A DNA stretch of 64,000 nucleotides from Bacteroidota bacterium (GCA_023957335.1 JAMLHC010000002.1:1-64000), one strand, 5' to 3'. Shown: positions 47,603 through 56,025, counted from the first letter of the stretch. Numbers and translations: made by a program. Notes: generated by a model not told the origin, from the sequence alone.

Positions 47603-48421
47603 TTATCCTAATCCTACATCTAACATCATCATCACAATAAATCCTCCCAAAAATCCGAGGGTTGCAATATTGGTATTGTTATGCTGTTGTGTTTCAGGGA
47701 TTACTTCTTCAACAACGACATAGATCATGGCACCTGCTGCAAACGACAGGGCATAAGGCAGAATAGGCGTAAAAAACGAAACCGCAAAAGCACCCAAGAC
47801 CCCTGCGACAGGTTCAACCAAAGCGGATGCTTGACCATAGAGAAAACTTTTTCTGCGACTCATTCCCAATCTTCTCAGAGGCATAGCAACGGCAACACCT
47901 TCCGGTAAATTTTGAAATCCAATACCCAACGCCAACACAACTGCTCCGGCAATTGATGCTTGAGGAATTCCCGCCCCTACTCCACCAAATAAAACTCCCA
48001 CCGCCAAACCTTCAGGAATATTGTGAAGCACAATGGCAAGCACAAGCAGATATGTGCGTTTCATGCTCGTTTTAATGCCTTCTGTTGCATTGGACTCAAC
48101 ATGGAAATGAGGTAACAACTTATCCAAAATAAAGATAAAACCCGCACCAAGACTAAAACCTACAGCAGCAGGCAATACTTTCATAAATTTTTCACCTGAA
48201 CTCATGTCAATTGCAGGAACCAACAAACTCCAAAAACTTGCAGCCACCATAACTCCGCCTGTAAAACCCAGCATGACATCAAACAACTTGCGGTTCATTT
48301 CTTTGAAAAAGAATACAAAGGCTGCTCCGACTGCTGTTAAGAACCATGTAAATAAAGTAGCATATAAGGCAGCAGTAATTGGGCTGACACTCTCCAAATA
48401 ATTGACAATCTGCTCAAACAT
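47603..48421 (-). CDS. ZIP family divalent metal transporter
   Basis: Membrane carrier moving zinc or related divalent metals into the cytoplasm. About eight helices. The metal-site helices carry HNIPEGLAVGV (about residues 137-147) and NLPEGVAVAMPL (about 172-183), the hallmark H/N-x-x-E-G pairs of ZIP proteins. A short hydrophilic stretch with His (LPHFHVES) lies between helices 3 and 4. At 272 residues it resembles the GufA/ZupT group. It adjoins the copper ATPase locus on the same strand but is 108 bases upstream of the HMA gene, beyond that gene's own promoter. Confidence 0.92.
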   Translation of the reverse strand: MFEQIVNYLESVSPITAALYATLFTWFLTAVGAAFVFFFKEMNRKLFDVMLGFTGGVMVAASFWSLLVPAIDMSSGEKFMKVLPAAVGFSLGAGFIFILDKLLPHFHVESNATEGIKTSMKRTYLLVLAIVLHNIPEGLAVGVLFGGVGAGIPQASIAGAVVLALGIGFQNLPEGVAVAMPLRRLGMSRRKSFLYGQASALVEPVAGVLGAFAVSFFTPILPYALSFAAGAMIYVVVEEVIPETQQHNNTNIATLGFLGGFIVMMMLDVGLG

Positions 48422-48499
48422 AGTATTATTTTAAGGTTCAAATTAACATGATATTTAAACAGCCTTCATTCAAAAGAATCCACATTTAATCCAAAAGCA

Positions 48500-48507
48500 T
48501 AACTTTG
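48500..48507 (+). promoter_or_regulatory. TAnnTTTG -7 element before the 51-residue gene
   Basis: TAACTTTG, 49 bases before the ATG at 48557. Confidence 0.4.
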
Positions 48508-48556
48508 ACATAGGGAATTATTTTGCGTAGTATTGCACTAAATAATTCTGATACAA

Positions 48557-48712
48557 ATGTTTTTTCAAATCCCTACCGATGGAATTAAACCTGATGCATT
48601 CGAACCCGTTGATTTCAGTCAATGGTACAATATACTATTCTATATTGGTGTACCTATTCTGATGTTTATTATTTTTAGGATTTGGCTCAAAAATAAAGAC
48701 AAAAAGAATTGA
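48557..48712 (+). CDS. 51-residue single-helix membrane protein, function unknown
   Basis: ATG at 48557 to TGA at 48712. The protein begins MFFQIPTDGIKPDAFEPVDF, then has one hydrophobic helix (about residues 24-43, ILFYIGVPILMFIIFRIW) and ends in a Lys-rich tail (KNKDKKN). The pattern of a short extracytoplasmic part, one helix and a positive cytoplasmic end is sensible for a membrane microprotein. I think similar short proteins occur in Bacteroidota but cannot name a family. It lies alone on the plus strand between two minus-strand genes, with its own -7 element. Confidence 0.6.
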   Translation: MFFQIPTDGIKPDAFEPVDFSQWYNILFYIGVPILMFIIFRIWLKNKDKKN

Positions 48713-48723
48713 GCTACTAAGGG

Positions 48724-49338
48724 TTAAAGGGTGTGTACAAGGGTCAACCCATCCACAAATTCATAAGCTAACTTAATTTCTTGGGAATAACTTCCTTTAT
48801 TCACAAATCCATTCAGCCTGTTTTCTTTGTCAAAGCACACAGTCAGATGCTGTTTAAAATCTAACTCCTTTTTACCATAAACCTTATATAGAGTTTCTTT
48901 GGCAGACCATATAAGGGTAGCTCTTTCTTGTTGAGAAAAAACGGAATCCGGTACTTTGTCATTTTCTGATATAAATTTCGGAGCAAGCTTTACGGGCAAA
49001 TTGCCAAGCTCTTCAATGTCAATTCCCGTCAAGGCATTTTCATTTGAAATTATTACAGCTACATGATTGCGTTTGTGTGAGAATGAGATAAAAGTCGAAC
49101 CATCTGCCAAATGCGGTTTGCCATAAGAATCGTAGTGAACTTTATGGTGTATATTCCGGTTTGCCAACACATTCAGCAAATGCCTTGTCCCTAACCTCTC
49201 TAACTGTTTATTTCTTAATTTTTCTTCATATACTTCTGTTTCATTCAGATTTTCAAGAAAAAAGGAAAAAGGCTCGTCCATACGCCAGATTCCCAGCGCA
49301 TTACCTTTACCATTGTTAGACTTAAAAATCAGAGGCAT
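48724..49338 (-). CDS. 4'-phosphopantetheinyl transferase superfamily protein
   Basis: Transfers phosphopantetheine from CoA to carrier proteins. The two family motifs are seen: GIDIE (with the metal-binding Asp and Glu, about residue 99) and WSAKETLYKVYG (about 144-155). At about 204 residues and with duplicated half-domains it is the Sfp-like type rather than the small AcpS trimer type. The ATG at 49338 is preferred to a TTG at 49350 that would overlap gldH. It follows gldH after 8 bases. The carrier substrate, ACP or other, is not evident. Confidence 0.9.
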   Translation of the reverse strand: MPLIFKSNNGKGNALGIWRMDEPFSFFLENLNETEVYEEKLRNKQLERLGTRHLLNVLANRNIHHKVHYDSYGKPHLADGSTFISFSHKRNHVAVIISNENALTGIDIEELGNLPVKLAPKFISENDKVPDSVFSQQERATLIWSAKETLYKVYGKKELDFKQHLTVCFDKENRLNGFVNKGSYSQEIKLAYEFVDGLTLVHTL

Positions 49339-49346
49339 ACATAAAA

Positions 49347-49817
49347 TCAAAAAACAGGATTCCCTTTCGAAATAGAGGTGCCCACATATTGAACGTTTTG
49401 CAGTATTGTATCTCGCATATTTTGTTCAAATCCAATCACATATCGTCCGGTTTTTTTGAGACATAAATCCTTGCTTATGGGCAGATTATAGGACTTATTA
49501 TTTCCTGAACCACTGCCAGTCCACTTGCCATCAACTGTTGCTAAATCTAGCTCAACCCTATTGGTAACATCTATTCCATCAGGGTCACGCAAGTGCACCA
49601 GCAAATAAATATTTCTGTAAAGATAATCATCCGTAATCTGAAGATTTACGTTCACATTATAACAAATCGAAGTATCTATTATTTCAAAGGGAAACGAAGG
49701 AATATTGTCATACGTCCATCCTGATTCAGGCAAATCCGCCTTGTCATTGATTAAAACTTTGGAATTGCAACCTACAATTGCAAGAGAAGCAAGAAAGATG
49801 ATTAAATAAACCCTCAT
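49347..49817 (-). CDS. gldH: gliding motility lipoprotein GldH
   Basis: Lipoprotein needed for gliding and associated with type IX secretion in Bacteroidota. A signal with the lipobox AIVGC puts the acylated Cys near residue 17. The mature part has the GldH pattern with RNIYLLVHLRDPDG and the closing GRYVIGFEQNMRDTILQNVQYVGTSI. The length (156 from the ATG at 49817) fits the family. Its presence, with the T9SS type A tail on the protease at 12177, argues that the host has a T9SS. Likely co-transcribed with the phosphopantetheinyl transferase gene. Confidence 0.9.
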   Translation of the reverse strand: MRVYLIIFLASLAIVGCNSKVLINDKADLPESGWTYDNIPSFPFEIIDTSICYNVNVNLQITDDYLYRNIYLLVHLRDPDGIDVTNRVELDLATVDGKWTGSGSGNNKSYNLPISKDLCLKKTGRYVIGFEQNMRDTILQNVQYVGTSISKGNPVF

Positions 49818-49823
49818 GAGTTG

Positions 49824-49831
49824 CAAAAGTA
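49824..49831 (-). promoter_or_regulatory. TAnnTTTG -7 element for gldH
   Basis: TACTTTTG on the minus strand, 6 bases before the start at 49817. A very short or absent leader is implied. Confidence 0.5.
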
Positions 49832-49848
49832 AAGTTAAAAAACGAAGA

Positions 49849-50883
49849 TTATTTGTGATGCGAAAAATTAAGATTGTTTTCTATCAATTTCAGCAAGTCG
49901 TCAACATTTTCTATCTCTATTTTTATGGGCAGATAGTACCACAATTCGGTTTCTGAAGAAACCTGAACTCTGGCAGCATCTTTTTCTGTACAAAGAACAA
50001 TTCTTCCACTTTCTTTTGCTTGCGCAGATATAGCGTCAATTCTGTTTTGGCTAATGGGTTCATGGTCATTAAACTTGTGATGAATGACTGATATCTTTTT
50101 TTCATGTAGATAATCTAATATGGGCTCCGGATTACTTATGCCGGTAACCAAAATTACACCTTTGTTGGCAATACTTTCCCAATCTTTACTTAGCTTGTTT
50201 CCAATGTTTACAGGCTCTTGATAAAGGATGGATGCAAAAAAATGAGGTGCTTGTGTATAATTCCCGATTCGGGACAAATGGGTTGATTGAGAAGACACTG
50301 AAGTATGCTTTGGGGTCTTGGTTGTAATCACGGTATCTGCTCTTTCGGCAGAAGAACGGAATTCTCTTAACATGCCTGCCGGCATTGGAAAATCATGATA
50401 AAATGGTTTTGCCCATTCAGTTAACAAAATGTAAAAGTCTGATTTTAGTCTAAAATGCTGAAAAGCATCATCCAAAAGCACCAAAGAAGTGTGAGGATAA
50501 AGTTCTTTGATTTTCCGAATTCCTTGCACCCTATTTTCGCAAACAAACACATTCAAATTAGAAAACCTTCTTTTTATCATCAAAGTTTCATCACCTCCTT
50601 GCGAGGCATTCATGGTAGGTTGTACTTCCAAAAAACCTTTGCTTTTTCTGCCGTAACCTCTGGAAAGAATGGCAGGTTTGATTCCTTTTGCGAGCAACTG
50701 TTCTGCAAGTAACATCACAATCGGTGATTTCCCGGTTCCTCCTACCCTAATATTACCCACGACAACAGAAGGAATTGGCGCTTTTGTCCTTTTTAACAAG
50801 CCTTTATCAAACAAGCACCATCGTAATTTTGCAATAACCCCGAATAGCCATGCTAAAGGCAATAAAAGAAATCTTAATCCCAC
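49849..50883 (-). CDS. lpxK: tetraacyldisaccharide 4'-kinase
   Basis: Inner-membrane kinase that phosphorylates the lipid A disaccharide at position 4'. The N-terminal hydrophobic anchor (LRFLLLPLAWLFGVIAKLR) precedes the P-loop GNIRVGGTGKSP (about 42-53). SRGYGRKSKG, LDDAFQHFRL and the distal CTEKDAARV segment are typical of LpxK. The start is GTG at 50883. Its presence shows that this is a Gram-negative envelope with lipid A. It is divergent from the Nif3-like gene, 48 bases away. Confidence 0.95.
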   Translation of the reverse strand: MGLRFLLLPLAWLFGVIAKLRWCLFDKGLLKRTKAPIPSVVVGNIRVGGTGKSPIVMLLAEQLLAKGIKPAILSRGYGRKSKGFLEVQPTMNASQGGDETLMIKRRFSNLNVFVCENRVQGIRKIKELYPHTSLVLLDDAFQHFRLKSDFYILLTEWAKPFYHDFPMPAGMLREFRSSAERADTVITTKTPKHTSVSSQSTHLSRIGNYTQAPHFFASILYQEPVNIGNKLSKDWESIANKGVILVTGISNPEPILDYLHEKKISVIHHKFNDHEPISQNRIDAISAQAKESGRIVLCTEKDAARVQVSSETELWYYLPIKIEIENVDDLLKLIENNLNFSHHK

Positions 50884-50892
50884 AGGGCAAAT

Positions 50893-50925
50893 TTGGTAAA
50901 AATCCTGACATTCGCACTAACTTTG
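50893..50925 (+). promoter_or_regulatory. -33/-7 promoter for the Nif3-like gene
   Basis: TTG at 50893-50895, a 22-base spacer, then TAACTTTG at 50918-50925, 6 bases before the ATG at 50932. Confidence 0.55.
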
Positions 50926-50931
50926 CGCACT

Positions 50932-52032
50932 ATGGTTGTAAAAGAAATCACCGACTTGATTGAACAAGTAGCTCCCTTATCCTTTCAAGAAAATTATGAC
51001 AATGCGGGTTTAATTGTAGGAGAACATTCAAACAAAGTACAAGGAATCTTATTGTGTTTGGATATCACAGAGGCTGTTCTTGAGGAAGCTTTACAGCATA
51101 ATTGCAATCTAATCATAGCCCATCATCCCATTGTTTTCAAGGGATTAAAGAAATTAAACGGCAAAAATTATGTTGAACGTGTGGTTATAAAAGCGATTCA
51201 AAACAATCTCAATCTATATGCCGCCCACACCAATTTAGACAACGTAATGAGCAATGGAGTGAACGAAAAAATTGCTTCGAAATTAGAATTGACACATATT
51301 CAAATTCTAAAACCACTGAGTGAGAACCTTGCCAAGTTAGTTACTTATTGCCCCCCTCAATACTCTGAAATGCTACGAAAATCGCTTTGGGAGGCCGGTT
51401 CCGGCAATATTGGCAAATACGACCAATGTAGTTTTTCCACGATTGGAACCGGTACATTCAGAGGAAATGAAGACTCTCATCCCTCTATTGGCACCAAAGG
51501 CGAACTTGAAAAAGTACAAGAAGAAAGGATTGAAATACTATTCGAAAAGCAGAATCAAAACCATTTAATCAAATCACTGAAACAAAACCACCCTTATGAA
51601 GAAGTGGCTTATGAGATTTATGACATTGCTAATGAAAACCAAACAAAGGGTGCAGGTGTTATCGGCACATTAGCAGAGCCATTAACCCAAGCAGAATTTT
51701 TGCAATTTTTGAAAGTAAAAATGAATCTGACTGCCATTCGATATACAGAAACACAGACTGACTACATCAGCAAAATAGCGATTTGCGGAGGGAGCGGACG
51801 GTTTCTATTAGAAGATGCAATGCGCCAAGGAGCTGACGTCTTTGTTACTGCTGATTTTAAATATCACGACTATTTTGAGGCAGAACATAAAATCATGGTA
51901 TGCGACATTGGACACTACGAATCAGAGATTTTTACCACAGAAATATTTATGAAAATTATTCAGGAAAAATTTCCTAAATTTGCGCCCCGTTTCACTGAAA
52001 CAAATACTAACCCAATCAAATATTATATTTAA
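50932..52032 (+). CDS. Nif3-like dinuclear metal centre protein
   Basis: Conserved NIF3/DUF34 protein with a two-metal site; members have been reported as GTP cyclohydrolase I-type, but the physiological role is unsettled. Metal ligands lie in LIIAHHPIVFKGLK and AAHTNLDNVMSNGVN near the N-terminus, and in TADFKYHDYFEAEH with CDIGHYESE near the C-terminus. The middle 120 residues are the PII-like insert found in the longer homologues, giving 366 residues. The ATG at 50932 sits just after the promoter. The next gene starts 2 bases after its stop. Confidence 0.92.
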   Translation: MVVKEITDLIEQVAPLSFQENYDNAGLIVGEHSNKVQGILLCLDITEAVLEEALQHNCNLIIAHHPIVFKGLKKLNGKNYVERVVIKAIQNNLNLYAAHTNLDNVMSNGVNEKIASKLELTHIQILKPLSENLAKLVTYCPPQYSEMLRKSLWEAGSGNIGKYDQCSFSTIGTGTFRGNEDSHPSIGTKGELEKVQEERIEILFEKQNQNHLIKSLKQNHPYEEVAYEIYDIANENQTKGAGVIGTLAEPLTQAEFLQFLKVKMNLTAIRYTETQTDYISKIAICGGSGRFLLEDAMRQGADVFVTADFKYHDYFEAEHKIMVCDIGHYESEIFTTEIFMKIIQEKFPKFAPRFTETNTNPIKYYI

Positions 52033-52034
52033 AG

Positions 52035-52841
52035 ATGGATATAACCGTAGAAAACAAACTCAAAGCGCTGTGGGCACTTCAAGAAATCGACAGTAAACTT
52101 GACAAGTTAAATGCCCTAAAAGGAGAACTTCCGATGGAAGTTGCAGATCTTGAAGACGAAATCGCAGGTTTAGAAACAAGAGCACAAAATATCCGCCATG
52201 AGATTGAAAATCATGAAGAGAAAATCAGCGAATACAAGCATAAAATCAAGCAAAGCGAGCAGTTTATTACAAAGTTTAAACAACAATTAAACGATGTTAA
52301 AAACAACCGTGAATACGAAGCTTTAACCAAAGAAATCGAGATTATGGAACTCGAAATCCAGGCAGCAGAGAAAAGAATCAAAGACGCCTCATTTGCAATA
52401 GAAGGGCAAAATACTCTCATTACTGAAACAGAGTCAAAAATAGAATCAGGCAAAAAGGATATCGAAGCCAAGAAGAAAGAATTGGTAACCATAATTGAAG
52501 AAACTGAAGAAGAGGAAATAAAACTCGGAGAAGAAAGAGACGAAGCTATCAAGGAAATAGAAGAGCGACTTTACTACTCTTATGGCAGAATCAGAAAAAA
52601 CGCCAATAATGGTATAGCAATAGCCCCTATCGTTCGTTCTTCATGCGGAGGTTGTTTCGCAAAAATTCCACCTCAAAGACAAGCGGATATTAAACAACAC
52701 CTCAAAATCAATGCATGCGAACACTGCGGCAGGATTATTGTTGACGAAACCATCACCGGAATTCACGCTCAGGTGGAGGAAGAAGATAAAAAACCAAGAC
52801 GTAGGCTTAAAAAACGTCTTAACTCAGGAACCACAATTTAA
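52035..52841 (+). CDS. coiled-coil protein with C4 zinc ribbon (CT398-like)
   Basis: Conserved protein with a long antiparallel coiled coil (about residues 5-190) and a C-terminal four-Cys zinc ribbon: CGGC near 203-206 and CEHC near 228-231. This is the CT398/DUF164-type architecture, whose role is not settled; links to RNA or to flagellar/secretion factors have been suggested for distant homologues. A basic tail (KKPRRRLKKRLNSG) follows. It almost always accompanies the Nif3-like gene in this phylum and is coupled to it here with a 2-base gap. Confidence 0.9.
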   Translation: MDITVENKLKALWALQEIDSKLDKLNALKGELPMEVADLEDEIAGLETRAQNIRHEIENHEEKISEYKHKIKQSEQFITKFKQQLNDVKNNREYEALTKEIEIMELEIQAAEKRIKDASFAIEGQNTLITETESKIESGKKDIEAKKKELVTIIEETEEEEIKLGEERDEAIKEIEERLYYSYGRIRKNANNGIAIAPIVRSSCGGCFAKIPPQRQADIKQHLKINACEHCGRIIVDETITGIHAQVEEEDKKPRRRLKKRLNSGTTI

Positions 52842-52865
52842 TAATCGGTTTTTGTATAATTATAA

Positions 52866-52893
52866 AAAATGCCTGCTAATGCAGGCATTTTTG
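52866..52893. terminator. bidirectional terminator
   Basis: AAAAATGCCTGC / GCAGGCATTTTT, a perfect stem with T runs in both directions, between the plus-strand zinc-ribbon gene and the minus-strand tRNA-Arg gene. Confidence 0.9.
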
Positions 52894-52900
52894 TTTGTAG

Positions 52901-52972
52901 CGCACCCGAAGGGAGTCGAACCCCTATCATAAGAACCGGAATCTTACATTTTATCCATTAAACTACGGGTGC
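52901..52972 (-). tRNA. tRNA-Arg (anticodon CCG)
   Basis: Minus-strand sequence of 72 bases folds as a full cloverleaf. Acceptor GCACCCG / CGGGTGC with discriminator G. D stem GTTT / AAAT (including one G-T pair). Anticodon stem TAAGA / TCTTA with loop TTCCGGT, so the anticodon is CCG, reading CGG. T arm AGGGG-TTCGACT-CCCTT. The 3' CCA is not encoded (CTA follows the discriminator). The D stem is AT-rich and weak. Confidence 0.93.
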
Positions 52973-52985
52973 AAACTTGGGGGCA

Positions 52986-52993
52986 CGAAAATA
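52986..52993 (-). promoter_or_regulatory. TATTTTCG -7 element for tRNA-Arg
   Basis: Minus strand reads TATTTTCGTGCCC, 13 bases before the tRNA 5' end; the same variant as at nusB and asnS. Confidence 0.45.
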
Positions 52994-53046
52994 CAACAAT
53001 TTACTGCGCAGGAACCTCATTAAAAAAACACGATATTTGCCATGCC

Positions 53047-53493
53047 ATGTTAAAAAATATTTTTGACCCTCAAAAAGTCAAAGTTGATGATATCAATGAC
53101 TTCTGCAAAAACACCATGACAGATGTTTTGGATATTAAAATTACTGAAATTCACCCCGACTATATAAAATCCGAAATGCCTGTGAACACTAAAACAATCC
53201 ACCCTTTTCGCATGATGCACGGAGGGGCTTCTTTTGTTCTGGCTGAACATGTAGGCAGTGTGGCTTCAAACCTTGTAATGGACGCGAACAGTTCCTTTGC
53301 TTTCGGACAGAGCCTTGTTGGCAGTCACATCAAACCTGCTAACGAAGGTGAAACCGTGTATGGATATGCTTATGCACTACATTTGGGAGCAACTTCACAT
53401 ATTTGGGACATTAAAATCAGAAACACAAACGAACAACTTGTGTTTTCGGGACAATTAACCATGGCTATCAGACCTAAAAAAACTCATGCCTGA
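53047..53493 (+). CDS. hotdog-fold PaaI-type thioesterase (candidate DHNA-CoA hydrolase)
   Basis: Acyl-CoA thioesterase of the PaaI group. The hotdog core has the conserved HPFRMMHGGASFVLAEHVGSVASNL helix, with the catalytic-type acidic residue and the HGG turn. GQSLVGSHIKPANEGETV follows. The 148 residues from the ATG at 53047 are the usual length. The last 8 bases overlap the menF start, so the products are coupled. In menaquinone synthesis a hotdog thioesterase (MenI) hydrolyses dihydroxynaphthoyl-CoA, and the coupling makes that the best guess, not a proof. Confidence 0.85.
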   Translation: MLKNIFDPQKVKVDDINDFCKNTMTDVLDIKITEIHPDYIKSEMPVNTKTIHPFRMMHGGASFVLAEHVGSVASNLVMDANSSFAFGQSLVGSHIKPANEGETVYGYAYALHLGATSHIWDIKIRNTNEQLVFSGQLTMAIRPKKTHA

Positions 53494-54469
53494 TATTGCC
53501 AAAGCATGTTTTAGGATTCCTTCGCAAGACTTACTCTTTTTTGAGGGGCAGGAGGAAAGTTTGTCTGTTTTTCCGCAAGACAGAACAGGATATGTGATTT
53601 CTAACTTTGAGGGCACTGAGTTTCAGTTTATAGCAGCCAAAGCAAATCCGGACAAAGTTGAGTTTAGCAATCACCATGCACCCGGAATCAAACTTGACAA
53701 GAGTATTGATAAACACTTTTTTATTAACTATGTCAAACAAATACAATCTCATATAAAGTCGGGGGAAGCAAGCAAAGTGGTTGCGAGCAGATGCAATCAA
53801 ATAGACTTACCTGACTCTTTTGAAATAAACACTTTTATTCAACAATTAGCCACCACATATCCCAATGCCTACATCTCTGCCTATCAAGGCAAAAAAGGCA
53901 CCTATGTTACTGCAACACCGGAGCTGTTGTTACACATGAATAATAAAGGGGATGCAGAAACTATGGCGCTTGCCGGCACAGCAAAATGGGAAGAAAGAGA
54001 CCGCTTGGGTGTTAAAGAAAAAGAAGAACAAGGGTTTATTGTAACTCATTTACAAGAAGTGCTTGACACATTCAAGCTGCCTTATGACAAGACTGCCAAA
54101 TCTATTGTCCATGCAGGGCATTTAGCCCATCTTGTGAATAATTTCAAATTTAATCTCAGCCATATTAATTTGTCTCATTTTTTGGCGAGCATCCACCCTA
54201 CTCCGGCAGTGGGCGTATATCCGCATAGTGCAGGCGTTAGTTTTATCACTCAAAATGAAGGCTGGAACAGAGGCTTTTTTGCCGGGTATTCCGGAATTAT
54301 CAATGTTGAAGGTCAAACAGCCCTTGCTATCAATTTACGCAGTATGCTCATCAATGGGAATAAAGCACTGTTGCAAGCAGGTGCGGGTATTACCCTTGAA
54401 AGCATTCCTGAAAATGAATGGCTTGAAACCGAAGAGAAAATGAAAACTATAAAGAATTTGATTGTGTAA
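53486..54469 (+). CDS. menF: isochorismate synthase (menaquinone pathway)
   Basis: Chorismate-using enzyme that makes isochorismate, the first committed step to menaquinone. Conserved parts are KVVASRCNQIDL, YVTATPELLLHM, MALAGTAKW, GHLAHLVNNF (with the His of the active site), HPTPAVGVYP, and GWNRGFFAGYSGII with AINLRSMLI and GAGITLESIPENEWLETEEK at the end. At 327 residues it is compact, with a shortened N-terminal region. Its last 205 coding bases are repeated at 56521-56725 with 7 differences, so the present 3' end may be the original or may have come in with the inserted module. Confidence 0.92.
   Translation: MPDIAKACFRIPSQDLLFFEGQEESLSVFPQDRTGYVISNFEGTEFQFIAAKANPDKVEFSNHHAPGIKLDKSIDKHFFINYVKQIQSHIKSGEASKVVASRCNQIDLPDSFEINTFIQQLATTYPNAYISAYQGKKGTYVTATPELLLHMNNKGDAETMALAGTAKWEERDRLGVKEKEEQGFIVTHLQEVLDTFKLPYDKTAKSIVHAGHLAHLVNNFKFNLSHINLSHFLASIHPTPAVGVYPHSAGVSFITQNEGWNRGFFAGYSGIINVEGQTALAINLRSMLINGNKALLQAGAGITLESIPENEWLETEEKMKTIKNLIV
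54255..54459 (+). repeat. direct repeat, left copy (3' end of menF)
   Basis: 205 bases matching 56521-56725 with 7 mismatches, all in the first 110 bases; the remaining 95 or so are identical. Similarity stops a few codons before the menF stop. Confidence 0.9.
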
Positions 54470-54494
54470 GGCAAAGAAGTACTTTACCTAATCT

Positions 54495-55244
54495 CTAAAA
54501 AACAAATTCAATATCGTAATATGAAAACACATTGTCATAGTTAAGAATAACCAAAGAAAACTTATCGTAGTATTTTGATTGAGGGTCGTCTAACAACTTC
54601 TTAAAATATGCAACACAATCTTTGGTTTGTTTATTCATAAACGTAAGGATAGTAAGCATGACAATGGGTTTATGCTCATGAAAATAATTACCTGAGAAAT
54701 TATCGTGATATATGAAATACTGTTGGAAAGTATTAAAATCTATGGGGTCGAATATTGAATCTGACATATTTTCATTTCTCATATAAGCTGCGTATCTGCG
54801 ATAATTGTACATAAAAGTATCCGCTGCAAGAACATTGTCTAATAGGAGGGGAATACCTGAATTTTCAAAATCCAATTTAATACGAGGAAAGTTAGTTTTA
54901 CCGGCAAACTGGCAACTAGTTACACTGCTATTGAGTTGCTTTGTGGTATCAAAAATAAATATTCCAAACAACCCTAAGGTCTTAACAAGGACTTTCCCTG
55001 AATCATAGGTCGCAAGTTTTTCAGCATGTATAAAATTAGTATCAAGTTCCACCAAACAAGGTTTAATATTCCATTTTACAGGCTTAACAAACTTGTTAAA
55101 ATGCTCCCTTGTTTCTTCCTTAGTAAAATTATGCATTTCTTTGGGTTTAATCCCTGCATACAAGGCAAGTGCGGCTTGGCAACTATATAACAAACAAGCC
55201 GTTCCAACACAGATTAACAACCTAAACTTATAGTTCTGAAACAT
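54495..55244 (-). CDS. lipoprotein of unknown function
   Basis: 249 residues. The N-terminal signal has the lipobox LLYSC (Cys near residue 22), so it is probably lipid-anchored in the envelope. I recognise no family. The rest is a mixed fold rich in Phe, Tyr, Asn and Asp, with only three further Cys and no repeat. Part of the stretch between the two copies of the menF 3' end, convergent with menF (25-base gap). It has its own TACCTTTG promoter with a TTG at -33. Confidence 0.75.
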   Translation of the reverse strand: MFQNYKFRLLICVGTACLLYSCQAALALYAGIKPKEMHNFTKEETREHFNKFVKPVKWNIKPCLVELDTNFIHAEKLATYDSGKVLVKTLGLFGIFIFDTTKQLNSSVTSCQFAGKTNFPRIKLDFENSGIPLLLDNVLAADTFMYNYRRYAAYMRNENMSDSIFDPIDFNTFQQYFIYHDNFSGNYFHEHKPIVMLTILTFMNKQTKDCVAYFKKLLDDPQSKYYDKFSLVILNYDNVFSYYDIEFVF

Positions 55245-55265
55245 ATTGTTTGCGTAATGGAATCA

Positions 55266-55296
55266 CAAAGGTAAATAAATTGAGGTGTAGTACCAA
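55266..55296 (-). promoter_or_regulatory. -33/-7 promoter for the lipoprotein gene at 54495
   Basis: On the minus strand: TTG (55294-55296), a 20-base spacer, TACCTTTG (55266-55273), 21 bases before the start at 55244. Confidence 0.55.
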
Positions 55297-55330
55297 CTAA
55301 GAAAAGAACAGTAATATTAGCCTCTTTTAT

Positions 55331-55948
55331 TTAGTATGTTATTAATGGATTCGTAATTATTATTTCACCAAAAGGCAGATTATTATTTGTGATGTGAGGA
55401 TATATACCTGAGGGGATTTCAATAACAGTACAATTAAAAGCTTGCGCAGCAGAGGTACTGAATATAACATTTTGAGTCGTTGTTGTATCTCCTACGGGTG
55501 TATAGTTTCCAACGTAACCATCTCTGTTGTAATATAAATAATTAACCCCTTCGAATTCGATATGCAATCTATTTGATGAATCTAACCAAGCATCCGCTCT
55601 TTGTAATTGACCAGCCATATCCATCTGTTGTTCACTATAATTTAATGGCTCTGAATCGAGTTTAATTCCAAAACATATGCAAATTCCAATAGGACAAGGG
55701 CAACCTGGACAAACACACCCAGGGCAGTCACAAGAGCCTCCATTTGGACCCATCCAATTAGCATGTCTCAATGCAAATCTAATTTTCTTTTTTACTCCAT
55801 ACGTAGGCGTCAAAATTTTTTGATCATTTAAGTTGACCGTAGATGATGTTGCTGTCTTCCGATTCAATTCTTTTTCACAACTTGTGACCCAAACAAATAG
55901 AACTGAAAGCATAGCTAACAGTGACAAAGTAATAATTGATTTTTTCAT
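55331..55948 (-). CDS. cysteine-cluster lipoprotein of unknown function
   Basis: About 205 residues from the ATG at 55948. The N-terminal signal ends in VTSC, a plausible lipobox. The striking part is a block near residues 70-90 with eight cysteines in 20 positions, spaced CxCxxCxCxxCxCxxxxCxC and interleaved with Pro and Gly (PGC, PGC, PIGIC). After it the protein is ordinary and ends in a Pro/Ile-rich tail. The Cys block could bind metal or be a disulphide knot; I know no family with it. It lies divergent from the XRE regulator, sharing the 165-base intergenic region with the operator array. Confidence 0.75.
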   Translation of the reverse strand: MKKSIITLSLLAMLSVLFVWVTSCEKELNRKTATSSTVNLNDQKILTPTYGVKKKIRFALRHANWMGPNGGSCDCPGCVCPGCPCPIGICICFGIKLDSEPLNYSEQQMDMAGQLQRADAWLDSSNRLHIEFEGVNYLYYNRDGYVGNYTPVGDTTTTQNVIFSTSAAQAFNCTVIEIPSGIYPHITNNNLPFGEIIITNPLITY

Positions 55949-56025
55949 TTTCTTAATTATTTTAATTAAAATTGATTTAACACTTCGAAGGTGAATATAA
56001 TACCTAAATCGAACAAGCAATAAAT

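Noticed and set aside
52711..52932. Open frame across the zinc-ribbon gene end, terminator and tRNA
   Set aside because: It runs through a terminator hairpin and into the tRNA-Arg gene on the other strand; not a gene.
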